A stretch of DNA of 64,000 bases from Diploptera punctata (GCA_030220185.1 JASPKZ010010273.1:1240001-1304000); one strand, 5' to 3'; shown: positions 22,450 to 33,544, counted from the stretch's first letter. The notes: generated from the letters alone by a model not told the origin. Numbers and translations: made by a program.

Positions 22450-22860
22450 TCATAATATAAAAATCTATCTATCTATCTTTGGGTTTTTACAGCTGCTGCC
22501 GTCTTCCCGTGCCAAACCTCCAAAGCCTACGATCTTGGGCATTTTCGATGCTTAGCCCTCTAGCTTGCATTTCTGTCTTCATGTTTTCCTTCCATGTTAA
22601 CTTTGGTCTCCCTCTTTTCTTCTTTCTGTTCGAATCTAATCATATAGTTGCTTCGGCCATCGCTCATCTTCCATTCTTAAAACATGTCCTAACCACTTTA
22701 ATTCCTTCCCCTCAATTCTTTCAATTTTGCTTCTTCTGATGCCATTATATTTCTAAATTCTTTATTTGTGACATGTTCTAATTTAGACTTTCTGGCACTT
22801 ATGCGTAAATAATCCATTTCTAGAGCTATTAGTCTATTCTGTAGTATAAAATAAAAATCC
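22450..22860 (-). pseudogene. LINE ORF2 C-terminal fragment
   Basis: The minus strand reads IALEMDYLRISARKSKLEHV and TNKEFRNIM, then ERIEGKELKWLGHVLRMEDE-like residues in a second frame. The EMDYLRRSARxSRLEHVTN motif is a common junction in insect LINE ORF2 proteins, after the YGSE-W region. Broken by frame changes. Confidence 0.75.
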
Positions 22861-22920
22861 AAAATTTTAATTTGTGGAATGTGGGATTGAAAAAAATACT
22901 TCATTTCAATTCACGAGTTA

Positions 22921-23026
22921 GGGTCGGTTTCACCAACAGAGGTAACTGTATTACGCCAGTTCCCCCGTGTATATTGCATAGCATAAACTGGCGTAATACA
23001 GTTAGCTCTGTTGGTGAAACCGACCC
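22921..23026. mobile_element. 106-bp MITE with TTA duplication
   Basis: Terminal inverted repeats GGGTCGGTTTCACCAACAGA and its near-perfect complement extend about 45 bp per arm (through AACTGTATTACGCCAGTT). The flanks are TTA at 22918-22920 and 23027-23029. A 3-bp TWA duplication and ends starting GGG fit PIF/Harbinger-type MITEs; the superfamily is inference. Confidence 0.82.
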
Positions 23027-23346
23027 TTAAAAAGAATTGACCAGCCTTAAGTCTTATTGCTAGACGTCGATGTGACTAAGGACAAACGAATCCCTGAACA
23101 GTTACCAATACTTATTTCCCTTGTACAATAAATAAATAGCTACCATGAAAACAGTGAGGAATATATTCAAGGCCTCGTGCCCGAAAAATCTTTATAGAAA
23201 GTGCCTTCTATTAACGAAGGTATGATAAAAATATTAGTATTTGTAACAGCTAGCAAATGTTTTTATTGATGTTTGTGATGGAAAAGCACAGGGTGTTCCA
23301 TACAAACCTCCCACATTTTAATTCATTGCACTGGTCAACATGATTT

Positions 23347-23529
23347 TTGTCTCATGAGTCTCATGAGTGTTATAACCAACAAAGTATGCGGAATTATGAA
23401 ACCAGGCCGGTATTAAACGAAACAGAAACTCGAAGAATTTTAGAAATTAATAAATTTAAAAGTAGTAAAAAACTGTTAAATTCTCAACTTGATTTTAATG
23501 AATCCCCTTTGTTAAATTTAAAAATTTAA
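23347..23529 (+). other. 60-residue open frame of unclear status
   Basis: The frame starts in the mariner inverted repeat (MSHESHECYNQQSMRNYETR) and ends in SSKKLLNSQLDFNESPLLN, which belongs to the unrelated insert. It has no domain I know. Probably not a gene, but its second half could be the tail of the inserted element's ORF. Confidence 0.3.
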
Positions 23530-23575
23530 ATAAATATTGTTGTATTGTTTGCTTAGATCAGTTGGAACACAATTC

Positions 23576-23635
23576 ATAATTTGTTAACATGTCTGAAGAA
23601 GGTACAGTGTACCGAAACAGCTGTCACTGAATTAT
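23576..23635 (+). ncRNA. candidate type I hammerhead ribozyme motif
   Basis: The conserved strand CTGAAGA (23593-23599, matching CUGANGA) is followed by a 5-bp hairpin GGTAC-AGT-GTACC (23601-23613). GAAA follows at 23614-23617. A very short stem III comes next (A617-U624, C618-G623, loop AGCT) with GTC before the expected cut, after C23625. Stem I has two pairs next to the core (GT with AC), an asymmetric loop, then seven pairs of AUAAUUU (23576-23582) with GAAUUAU (23629-23635), the last a wobble. Short stem III is known for hammerheads of Penelope-like retroelements. Cleavage activity is untested. Confidence 0.5.
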
Positions 23636-23710
23636 ATAATAAATATGAAAATCAAATAAAACTACGTTTTATTTTTATTTAATTAATCAAAGAATTTTCA
23701 TTTCCACACA

Positions 23711-24077
23711 CTAAAACACCTCTATATGTGCACCGTTAGTAGCACGAACAATATCAATTCTGTATTCGATTTCGTGCCACGTACTGTCCAACATGTCAAT
23801 AGAACTGCCGGGAAGCTTGGCGAATTGATTTTTGTGGACTTTTCTAAAATCCTGCTCTAATTTTTTCAATAATTTCTTCTTAAACACGTGTACAAGCACC
23901 TCCTGATTCTTTTTTAACGCTTCCAGTCGCCAGAAACTTCTCAAGCCATGCCTTAATGGTCTTCCCATCAGGTGCATTTCCTCCATATTCTCTCCGGTAA
24001 TTTCTTTGCACTGTAATTATTAACTTCGTCTCTGCGTACCACAAAACAGTTTGTGCTTGTTGCTGAGGAGTCGCCAT
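23711..24077 (-). pseudogene. mariner-type transposase, N-terminus joined to C-terminus
   Basis: The minus strand starts MATPQQQAQTVLWYAETK, then TVQRNYRREYGGNAPDGKT and KAWLEKFLATGSVKKE. This is the N-terminal helix-turn-helix of a transposase family common in arthropods. After about 65 residues the frame shifts and the sequence jumps to LEQDFRKVHKN and DSTWHEIEYRIDIVRATNGA, HIEVF, the family's C-terminal end. The catalytic DDE/D core of roughly 200 residues is deleted. The Met start is clear, at 24077. Confidence 0.85.
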
Positions 24078-24481
24078 TTTGTTTTATGTCATTATTGTCC
24101 AACATGTGACAGATGAATTAACTGCAACAATGAAAAAAAAATCTTTGAGTTTCTCTTTCTTTTAATACCAATCTCATTTCATAATTCCGCATACTTTGAG
24201 AGTTATGATTAATTAAAATGTGGGAGGTTTGAATGGGACACGGTGTATATTTCTCTAACTTATTTATAGATGAATTAATATAATATCATATAACATTTAG
24301 AATATCTGTCGACCGCCTTTGCCGATCGACCGATGTAAAATCTTGTGGATAGAATTTTTACGAGGGCGAATAAAAAAACTCCATGTCGAGATAGGCCTAG
24401 AAAGCTTTCAAGCTATGGTAGTGTTCATAAAATCATTCACAATAAATTGGGCTCCAGTAAAATTTCAGAAAAATGTGTATC

Positions 24482-24850
24482 ACGCTTCATGGCAGTTCCT
24501 ACCTCACACAGCTGCCTTAACACGTACAAAACTGGAGGAAATGCATTGCACATCTCTTCAATATTCTCCATACAGCCCAGACTGTTTACCCTGTGACTAC
24601 TATCTATTTGGACCACTGAAAGAATTATTGGGAGATCAACGTTTCCGAACATGATGGCACGGTGGAAGACTTCTTGGGAAGATGGGCTTATGACCAACTC
24701 TTCTTCCTTTCGGGAAAATTGAATCGCCAAACTGCCTATCCGCTGACAAACACTTGCTGGAAGTAATGTAGAAAAATAAGGTATGTGTTTTGGGGCTTGT
24801 ATTTTGTTTAAATAAATTATGAGAAGTCTCACTTATATTTGATTCACCCT
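24482..24850 (+). pseudogene. mariner-type transposase C-terminal fragment
   Basis: Reads PHTAALTRTKLEEMHCTSLQ, YSPYSPDCLPCDYYLFGPLK, ELLGDQRFRT. The first block matches the usual HDNARPHTA catalytic region, with HDNAR changed to a non-catalytic sequence. The SPD-PCDY-LFGPLKE block is the third catalytic region. Further C-terminal codons continue out of frame to about 24775. Upstream transposase sequence is not recognisable, so this is a decayed remnant distinct from the element at 23290-24245. Confidence 0.85.
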
Positions 24851-24899
24851 CATATTTAAAATAAAGAATACATCTCTGTCAAGGCTACATTTTTAAGAA

Positions 24900-25970
24900 G
24901 AAATCTGCAAATACGAATCCTTAGTCGCTGATCTACCAATATAGATTACAGTAAAATCACATTCTACATTTTACGAATTTCTCGTGATTACCTGAGAATA
25001 TTGCCTTTATTATGTCTCAGGAAGTATATGCTATAAAATTCATGGACTCTTGTGATATTTCGTAACATCTCTCCATAGTTGACGAAATGAGTATTATAAT
25101 CAAAGTGAAGCTACGTCTGCCCGAGGGTTCAAAATGCCAAGGAAAAGGTGGTAAGGGGAAAAGCAACTGGTGTTTTCATAAATGTCATTACAGTCATGAA
25201 AATACGGAGATATATCTTATGATTTTATAATGTAGTTAAATAAAAGCATCTACTTACGAATTGTAGCCAGGCGCATGAGAAAAAAGGAACCAAAGTTACG
25301 CTCAGTTTCTTACCTGAAAAAAAAGAGAATTTATCAAACTCAATAAAACTAAACACAATGCATAGATTTACTATAATATATATATATATATTATAATTTA
25401 TATCAATGATGGGCACTGTGACTTTCAACAAAGGTCAGTAAACAACTGGATAGTGTGTAGCATTTAGATCATAGAAAAAACATATGGATAGAAGAATATT
25501 CTCTATTTTTTATTTGTTCTCTTTCTTTAATTTAAATTTAAATTTAATTTACGATTACAATATTTTAGTAGCATATTCGTATTAATTGTATATAAAAATA
25601 TACTAAAAATAGTATTTTAATAATTAAATTTCAGCAATACCTCACAATGTTTCCACACCATGCTCTTAAAAATTTACAAATAGATTTTTTTTTTGAAAAT
25701 TGTACAAAAATATTTTATACTCAAAATTGTAACCGTCTATTAGGCCTATGTATTGGACTGATAATTTCAGAAATCTAAAGAAAATTATTTAGTGATAACG
25801 GAAATAAAGAGCGTTTCCTTATATACTTTGAATAAGAAAATAAAGTGAACGGAATTCTGAATTATTGGCCCAATTTGTAAAAAAATGTATAAGTATTTTG
25901 TTAATATACCTTAAAGGTTAAGCATTGTACATAATATAATGTATACTGCTCCAAAAATAATAGTAATTAT
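24900..25970. other. no recognisable gene
   Basis: AT-rich spacer. The minus-strand frame at 25225-25431 crosses a short (TA)n array and has no domain. Confidence 0.6.
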
Positions 25971-25973
25971 TAT

Positions 25974-25974
<1 letters not shown>

Positions 25975-26036
<62 letters not shown>
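25975..26036. repeat. (AAT)n microsatellite
   Basis: About 20 AAT units. Confidence 0.95.
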
Positions 26037-26628
26037 GAAAACGCTTCACGTCATATATGGCCTACTGTATCTGTGGTTTCGTTCAGAAATTGTCCTCTAA
26101 AAATAAAATAATAACATTTTGATAACTAATAAGAGTATATCCGTGTTAAATCCAGAATAAACGCGATTATTTGATGAGACTGTCCAAGAGGACACTGAAG
26201 ATTATCAGGGTAGTCAGCGAGCCGTTCATCCCGCGCTTCTTTATCGTGATTGTGAGTTCAATCAAAACTATGATTAAAAGACTTATTCATTAACTTTTAA
26301 AATATGAATACCTAATTACAAAAATATAACTTGTACTGTCGACTAAGGCACACAGACATTTCTTACACATCCTATGCAACATTCGTATCAGGTATGTAAA
26401 CATTTAAAATAACCGTAGTACATTCCACGCCCTACACGAAGTTACACAAACATGTTATTACTACTTCACTCTTAGCATTCATATAATCATTTCACAGATG
26501 TTTGCTTGTGACATATTAATTGAACATTTAAAAAACTAAAAAAAAATCTCGAAACATGAGTGTACATATTCAATATATTTACTTGAATGTTAAATGGATT
26601 ATCCTAGTACTTGCATCTATATATGTAT
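26037..26628. other. no recognisable gene
   Basis: AT-rich. A possible tRNA-like B box (GTGAGTTCAATCAAAAC at about 26251) is too weak to call as a SINE. Confidence 0.55.
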
Positions 26629-26629
26629 G

Positions 26630-27022
26630 TATCAATACTAATAAAATTCATTGTTAAAACCGTTGAGGTGGAGAGTCATATAATAAAATAAGTTAAAATA
26701 CCTTCGTAGGTAAAATCCGTCGTCCTCAACTTTTAAAATGTTATCTTTATGCCTGTAGGCCTTTCAGGACATTCGCCCCATCTTCAGCAGTTCATTTTTC
26801 GCTACAGCATGCAGGTTGATGTTTGATGCTGATGGTCCTATGACACGACAAAGCCACATTAGGACCAGCAGCATCAAAGTTCTACCTGGATGCTGTAGGA
26901 GAAATGAACTGCTGAAGATGGGGCGGATGTCCTGAAAGGCCTACAGGCATAAAGATCACATATTTTAAAAGTTAAGGACGACGGATTTTACCTAAGAAGG
27001 TATTTTAACTTATTTTATTATA
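26630..27022. mobile_element. foldback element (family FB), well-preserved copy
   Basis: Leader ATACTAATAAAATTCAT and CCGTTGAGGT, then the left arm TATAATAAAATAAGTTAAAA, TACCTTCGTAGG, CCGTCGTCCTCAAC. The right arm mirrors this and ends TATTTTATTATA at 27022. The inner arms include GCCTGTAGGCCTTTCAGGAC and CTTCAGCAGTTCATTT with their complements. The right core reads CTGAAGATGGGGCGGATGTCC, then TGAAAGGCC (shown in parts: CTGAAGATGG, GGCGGATGTCC). The leader is shared with the element at 13976, defining the family. No coding capacity. Confidence 0.88.
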
Positions 27023-27322
27023 TGTATATATGTAAGCATGTAATCTATGTACGTAGGCTTAAGTAATATATACTTATCTACATATGTACGGCTATATATA
27101 TATGCGTGTGTATGTATGTATGTGTCAACATGGGTCAAATAAGAGGAATAAATAAATATAATATACACCAAATAACTTGAAATATTTTTCGTGTGTTTAA
27201 ATTGTTATTTATTGTATTTTATGTCTTCTCTGTCAACATAAGCAAAGTTATGAGCAATTTAATAAGATTATAATAAAATAATATCAAATGATAAGGCAAT
27301 ACTAAAAGTCAATATACACATT

Positions 27323-28310
27323 CTATTAAACAACACTAAGAAACTAGAATCGAAAGTAAATGTGAATAAAACTAAATGTATGGTCACATGTACGTAGAAA
27401 TACATTTTATATTGTAAATGTAAATTAACAACAAATGAGGGAAATTTAGAAGAAGTTGGAGAATTAAAATACCTAGGAACAGCATTAACTATGATTTGAG
27501 AGAAGTAGATTATACAAGGAATGATTGGAAAGCATTAGCTCAGGATAGGGATGTGTGGAGAGCTTATGTCCACGCCGCCATGAACCTACGGGTTCGATAG
27601 TGCCAGTGAGTAAGTAAGTAAGGAACAATACGTAGAAACAGGAATATGGTGCAGAAAGAGATTAAACTAGGAAAACGTATGCTATTATACACTCCAGGGA
27701 CTCTCTCGTCAATGCAACTCTTCTAAAGAACTTTAAACTAAAATATATATAAAATAGTTATTCTTCCAGTTATACTATATGGATCTGAAAAGTGGTCTCT
27801 CACTTTAAGAAAGGGGAAAAATACAGATATTTGAAGATAAAATTCTTAGAAAAATGTTTGGGCTAAAGAGAAACGAAAAGAGAGGGACCTGAGAAGAGCA
27901 CGTAACAGTGGGCTACATCATCTTTATGGGAAACCGGATATTAATAAGAACAGTTAATCTTGTAGATTTCGTTTGGCTGGAGATGTGGCACGAATGAAAA
28001 ATGAAAGAGGGGCATTGAAATGACTTGTGCGAAAGTCAGTAGGAAAAAAAAACAGTTAAGTCTCGAAGATTGCGATGGGCTGGCACGAATGAGGAATGAA
28101 AGAGGGGTATGGGAACTTGTGGGGAAAGTCAGAAAGAAAGCACCCAGTAAGTAGGCCAAGACTGACATAAGAGAATAACATTAACCATGATTTCAGGCAG
28201 GTGAATTATATAGGGAATGTTTGGAAAATATTAGCCCAGAATAGGAATACCGTGTATGGAGAGCTAATGTCCTTCGTGACGGCCCTGAACATCGAATTCG
28301 ATAGTAGCTT
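27323..28310 (+). pseudogene. old LINE copy (family L1), with nested insert and internal duplication
   Basis: Starts in NNTKKLESKVNVNKTKCM-like coding sequence, continues to TTAGAAGAAGTTGGAGAATT and is interrupted at 27482-27620. It resumes (AGGAACAATACG..AGAAACAGG) and runs through TATACTATATGGATCTG to the family end GAATTCGATAG. Around 27945-28135 a segment of about 100 bp (AACAGTTAA..GGCACGAATGA) is present twice. Many stops. Confidence 0.8.
27482..27620 (+). mobile_element. 139-bp L1 LINE 3' end inserted into an older L1 copy
   Basis: This holds only the last part of the family, from CATTAACTATGATTTGAG to GGGTTCGATAGTGCCAGTGA and (GTAA)n. It is flanked by the 7-bp duplication AGGAACA (27475-27481 and 27621-27627). 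The host sequence on both sides joins up as the same LINE family (CCTAGGAACA-ATACG). A self-family nested insertion. Confidence 0.88.
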
Positions 28311-28499
28311 AGCCCTATCTATTTTAAACTAAACTAAAAAATTAATTAATAATTAAAAAATTAAAGAAAAGTTTTAAATTGAATTTTTTTTCCATAAAAT
28401 TTATTAAAGCTTAATTTAACTTTTACACGAAATATTTTAAGTTAAGTTAAATTAAACTAGTAAGGTATAAAAATAATACATTATTTTAATAAAAAATTA

Positions 28500-28905
28500 A
28501 AATTTTTAAAACAATAGTTAGAAGTATTATGATTTATAGTTCAGAGGTTCAGAAAATTAATGGTAGCAAAAATGGACTATTGGAGAAGATTTGATAGAAT
28601 ATCAAGGAGAGAGAAAATTCGAAATTAAGTTATAAAAGATAACATGAACGTACAAAACTCAATTTTAGAATTTATCCAAGAAAAGCAACAAAATGGTACG
28701 GGCATATTAGGCGAATGGAGGATGAAAGATTACAAAAAAAAATAATGGAATGGACATCATGAGGAACGAGAAGGAAAGGACGACGAAATCTCACGTGGAT
28801 CCAAGGGATTAGAGAAACTCTGAAGGACTGGGAAATAGAGGAAGAAATGTGTTATAATAGAGACGAATGGAGGAAAATTATAAAGCGAAATTGAAGACAA
28901 ATCAT
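28500..28905 (+). pseudogene. LINE ORF2 C-terminal fragment
   Basis: Plus-strand residues KWYGHIRRMEDERLQKKIM, EWTS, a stop, GTRRKGRRNLTWIQGIRET and YNRDEWRKI follow the order of a LINE C-terminus. There are stops and no catalytic part. It is followed by (TA)n at 28939-28960 and a T-run. The minus-strand frame at 28757-29134 is its shadow. Confidence 0.75.
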
Positions 28906-28969
28906 GCCGGAAAAAATATATCAACATTGTTAAAACCGGATATATATATATATATATATATTTTTTTTT

Positions 28970-29450
28970 TCGGTTGCCTTTGATAAAAACAATTTCTAAC
29001 ACTGACATAACATAGATTTTCTGTGCTCTCCAACAGCTAAAGGAATATAGACATAATTTTGCATCATATTTAGTTGTCGATCTGATGACGGTTGTGGTCT
29101 GTGCGCGGTTTGTACAGTGATTAATCCTTAACACAAGTGTCTGACATCACAACAATAACACGATAAAGGTTTATGTGCAGAAACAAGAGGGTCAGATTTT
29201 TTAGCTCTGTGAATGGGGAGTCTGTGATTCCACCCTCTTTATATTATACATTGCGCTTCAGCGCTCAACAGCAAAAGGCTGCAACCCAAGGAAAAGCAAA
29301 GCGGCTACATCGTGAATACACTAACACCAGGGGTGAACAAACAGCACTCCACTAACATTAAAGTTCTACTTCCTATAAAAGTACATAGATCATATTGTAT
29401 TCTTTCAATATCTTAAAATATTATAGGCCTATATGAATATTGTTATCTTA
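28970..29450. other. no recognisable gene
   Basis: No supported feature. The 60-residue plus-strand frame at 29173-29355 lacks a domain. Confidence 0.5.
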
Positions 29451-30170
29451 GACTATTTAACTCATGCCCCAAATGGGACTCAATGGCCAATCACGTTTCA
29501 ATGATTTCTGTTTTACAACCAATTAGAGTCGTGTTTCACGAAATATTTATCAGTGTTATAATTACCATATTAAAGAAGGCTCTTCCTTTTTAACATTCTG
29601 AACAGGTCTGACCATTATTTTGCAGTGACTGAGCCCACAAGAAATACGGCTACCAGATTGTATATATAGTGCATGAATGTCAACACATGCCGCATGCGGG
29701 AATTAATATAAAAACATTTGGTAGCAATTGATTATACCACCAAATAAAGAAACCACTGTTTGCACTTTCTTAAATGTATTTTTTCCCAGGTAACAATCCA
29801 GAAAAATATAATTGTCATATTTACATCATACGACATCAGAAATGAATTAATATATAGTTTGATGTGTTTCATTTTTTTCTCCACTAGAGAGTATTCTTAC
29901 AATATTGCGTTCCTTTGGCAATAAATAGTATGATCTGGTTGCAGTGATAAACAAAAGAAGCAGATGAAGCGTACCTATCGCTTCTCATTTGTTTTCGAAC
30001 ATCGCCGTTTACATTAAATATATAAATATTTTAAAATAACTATAGTTAAATAATGATTTGTGAGTAAACAGCTTAATTTTATTTGTTAAATAGTCCTAAA
30101 AAATGCCACTCTTGATTTCCAAATTCTCTAGATAAATTGGAAATCACTCGTGGCATTACTTATGATAAAT
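29451..30170 (-). mobile_element. hairpin-ended repeat (family H), full copy
   Basis: Begins GACTATTTAACTCATGCCCC and ends in a palindrome, AATGCCACTCTTGATTTCC facing GGAAATCACTCGTGGCATTA, then CTTATGATAAAT. The middle matches the copies at 31804 and 34251 (GTTGCAGTGATAAACAAAAG, CATTTGTTTTCGAACATCG). There are no terminal inverted repeats between the two ends and no open frame. The hairpin here is shorter than in the 31804 copy. Confidence 0.85.
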
Positions 30171-30366
30171 TATTTATCTTTGATTATGATGATTATATCT
30201 ATAAGATCTTTCAATATTTCCTATTACCGATATATGGGGAGATCAGGGGCCAACTCTGGCTGTAAAACCATAGGATGGATGGATAATTGATAGTTTTTTT
30301 GCCGTTTTAGTGACAAATGATTGTATTATTTTCCTCACTGTCCACAATTTTACGTAATCATAAACA
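30171..30366. other. unassigned repeat tail
   Basis: Contains GGGGCCAACTCTGGCTGTAA and CCATAGGATGGATGGATA, which looks like the (GATG)n end of a LINE or SINE. Too short to assign. Confidence 0.4.
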
Positions 30367-30367
30367 T

Positions 30368-30656
30368 TAATGGAGCAACATTGCTGCCTCGTTAAGCAGC
30401 TGGCTCGGGTTCGATTTCCGGTCGGAACAAGTTTCTTGGGTGAGATTTTTTCGCGGTTTTTTCTTAACTGTAAGAAAATTTCGGAAAACTTTAAGGCCCA
30501 AATAATTCTCGAACGTTTTTGGCCATATTGCTATCATATTCGTCTCGTTTAGTATGGACATGCGAGGGAATGGTGTGTCTCGCTTTAAAATGTTCGTGCT
30601 GTCTCGATGGTGATCCCGCATTGAGCTGATCCCTCATTTGGGGAGCCCTTGTATGA
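30368..30656 (+). mobile_element. S1 SINE with a third 3' body (type c)
   Basis: The head is eroded (CATTGCTGCCTCGTTAAGCAG), but GGGTTCGATTTCCGGTCGG, the GTGAGATTTTTTCGCGG centre and AAAACTTTAAGGCCCAAA match S1. The 3' half is unlike the other two tail types: TGGACATGCGAGGGAATGG, GTGCTGTCTCGATGGTG, CCCTCATTTGGGGAGCCC. A diverged subfamily. Confidence 0.75.
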
Positions 30657-30659
30657 TAA

Positions 30660-31800
30660 AAAAGTAGTAGGTCTACGTAATCAAACGTTTAACACCCTCT
30701 ACCGACAGGTTATCTCGCTGTAGGAATGTAACACATAAAAGTGCCTAAAAGGGAGAGGTTAAATTAAGAATATGAAAAAGAAGAAACGTTAATAAGTAGT
30801 GACATCCAAGTATTAATTATAATTTGGCATACCGTAATTATTCAGACAAATCCAAAGTTGGAAAACACTCTTCTCCCGTCGGAAACAGGTAAATCGATCC
30901 TCCCTTCTTTCTCTTTGCACTTGGATATATGTGGTCCTGAATAACTATCTATGTATATAGTAGCAGGCTCCTGTAGTTTCAAAGTTCTCAACGATGCGTG
31001 CACAAGGCACATTTAAATTTTTTCCCCCAGTGGACTATGTATGTCTCTCTACGCTCTTATGGGAACGGGATATAATAATACATTTTGCACAGGAAATAGG
31101 CTACTGACTTTCGATAACTGAACCCTGGATTTCAACAAAGGGATCAAGAGCGCAACGGTAGTTTTTAAATTCCAAATGTAACTAGAGTAATTGGTAAATA
31201 AGCTGATATCCAGCATTGAAAATTTTCAAAATAATATTATTTATAATTTCAGATTAAACACTTAAATCAATACGAGAGGAAACGTTTTAAACATCTATAT
31301 TTTTAGAAATAACACAGATTATTGTCTTCTACCAAATTAAATACTTTATAAACAATACGCATTCTAGAGAGAGATTCAAATAAGACGCTACCAAAATTCA
31401 GAGTTCTCATCATGCGATCGTTAACGGGTAGGGAGTGGCCCTTCGCTGAGACTCGTTCAAGAATTTTACGGAAGAAAGTAGATCAAAATATGAACACAAT
31501 ATTTCACTGAAATATAAATAGAATAAACTAAAAAAGGAACAAAATATTTGATCAACTTTTAAGGTAATGTTGCAAATGTTATCCTCCTGTTGTATACATT
31601 ACTGATATCGATAATAAATTACAGAAACACTTCTGAAACATTGCTTAAAATATCTCATGGATTTATCGTGTAATTTCAGTCTTTAATTTTGTTCAGAGAA
31701 TGTGGATTATTACGATAAACACTAAAACACAAGAAAAACATTAAACACAAAAATTAAGTCTTGCATTAAAGCTAGCAGAATATACGAACGCGAATTTTGT
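30660..31800. other. no recognisable gene
   Basis: AT-rich spacer. No frame above 60 codons and no repeat that I can name. Confidence 0.6.
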
Positions 31801-31803
31801 ATG

Positions 31804-32486
31804 GACTATTTAACTCATGCCCCAAATGGCAATCAATGACCAATCACATGTCAATGAATTTTGATTTGCAATCAATCACAGTCGTTTTTTACCTCGATTT
31901 TATCACTTTCATTTTATCAAGTGGCTTGCAGATTGCATATATAGGCTATATATAGTGCACGAATGTAACCAGATTCTGCTTGCGAGATATAATAGAAAAA
32001 CATTCGTAGCAATTGATTATACCATAAAAAAGAAGAAACCGCTGTTTGCACTTTCATAAACGTATTATTTCCCAGGAATTGACGTTGCAGAAAAATATAA
32101 TTGACATAGTTACATCATAGGACATCAGAAATTAATAAATAACCTGTAATGATGTTCCATTTTTTTCTCCACTAGGGTGCATTCTTACAATATTGCGATT
32201 CTATTTGGCAATAGGCCTAAGTATGATCTGGTGGCAGTGATGAAAAAATGAAACATAACGTTTCTCATTTGTTTTGAAACATCGGCGTTTATGTTAAATA
32301 TATAAACATTTTAAAATAACTATATTTAAATAACGATTTGTGAGTAAGCAGCTTAATTTATTCGTTTAATAGTCCTAACAAATGCCACTCTTGATTTCCA
32401 AATTCTCTAGATAAATTCACTTCTCACTTCGTGAGTCGTGAATTTATGGATAATTTGGGAATCACTCGTGGCATTACTTGATAAAA
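31804..32486 (-). mobile_element. hairpin-ended repeat (family H), longest hairpin
   Basis: Starts GACTATTTAACTCATGCCCC and ends in a nested palindrome at about 32380-32480. The outer arms are AATGCCACTCTTGATTTCC and GGGAATCACTCGTGGCATTA. The inner arms are ATAAATTCAC and GTGAATTTAT, around TTCTCACTTCGTGAGTC. The whole hairpin spans about 100 bp. Same orientation as the copy at 29451. Confidence 0.87.
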
Positions 32487-32689
32487 CTTCAAACTTTTAG
32501 TTGCTCTTAACGGGTAGTTGTGATATTCCTATCTCATGAGCTAGACGCCGCGGGCGGCTGGGTTTTCTACGATTTAATTCAATTCTCACACGAATATTTT
32601 CTTGAGCAAGAACATTGTAGTGCACAATTTATTCTTATATAACACTGAACTAGTTTGTCAGAGCTTTTTAATAGTATCTATATTATGTT

Positions 32690-33268
32690 GCGAGGTTGGG
32701 AAGTGGTTTTTACAGAAGCGAGGAAATGTTTAAAAACCGAGCAATAACGATGTATTTCATTTCCGATATTCTGTAAAACACTTCACAAACGTGCGTTGTA
32801 CATTTTTTTTGCGCGATGGTGTTTTCAAAATAATAAATAATAGTAAAATAATAACATATATGTTGGAAATATTTGCGTTCTTTATAAACAACTGACTAAC
32901 GTTAACAGTGTGGGCAATGTTTATTAGTTGAAAGTACAGGAGCCCGTGACATCAATTCACTGATAATAATGACGGCAAGTACGTGTTTATTGTTTTATAT
33001 TGTTTTAAACAAAGTTCAGTTCATTTAAAATGCAGTGATTTGTTTCGTATAATGCATATTAACACTGCCTTTTGGATATATTTTTGTATATACACTGTAT
33101 GTAGTATACATAAAGGGCAGTTGTTTTACTTCCCGCACGTGGTTTGTAATATGTAATATTACAGTATAGTTATTTAGATTGGCAACCCCGAAATGTAGGA
33201 AGCTGAACATTCATTCGTGGTCGCCGTTGCTGTAAATACGACAAAACGCACTATCGCGCAAAAACAGT
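32690..33268 (+). mobile_element. non-autonomous TIR repeat (family K), copy 2
   Basis: Follows 4141-4731 throughout: GGTTGGGAAGTGGTTTTTAC, TTTTTTTTGCGCGATGG, GTGGGCAATGTTTATTAG, TTACTTCCCGCACGTGG and the end AACGCACTATCGCGCAAAAA. The open frame at 33217-33429 (+) starts inside it and runs out into flanking DNA; I do not recognise its protein. Confidence 0.65.
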
Positions 33269-33544
33269 ATTTCGCACAATTCAACAATACAAATGTGCCG
33301 ATATGTGCTGTGTTCAATGCAGTCAACTGCATAGGTACAGGTGGCCGAAACGTGGGTGGAAACAAAACGCCGACGTCCAAAACTTCATGTAAACGAGTTA
33401 ATGGCGTCTTCAATACAATTTTAAAGTGATTAAATGTATGAAAATGAATTTATGGTATCTTCGGTACAATTTACAAGCTTTTTAAAATTAGGAATTTCTT
33501 TACAATACAGTACTTCTCCTACAGACTATTGTAAATTTTAACTC

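Larger units (their letters stand above)
23290..24245 (-). mobile_element. Tc1/mariner-type element, internally deleted and invaded
   Basis: Inverted ends share CAAACCTCCCACATTTTAATT and, further in, AAAGTATGCGGAATTATGAA, GGTATTAAA and AGAAACTC, so the inverted repeats exceed 100 bp. The left one is interrupted by about 40 extra bases (ACTGGTCAACATGATTTTTG onward). The right half encodes the transposase N-terminus on the minus strand. Between about 23450 and 23660 lies unrelated sequence, including the hammerhead-like motif. Confidence 0.75.

Noticed and set aside
33217..33429. 70-residue plus-strand frame MVAVAVNTTKRTIAQKQYFA
   Set aside because: Considered as a transposase N-terminal helix-turn-helix, but the residues do not clearly fit and half of it lies in repeat family K.
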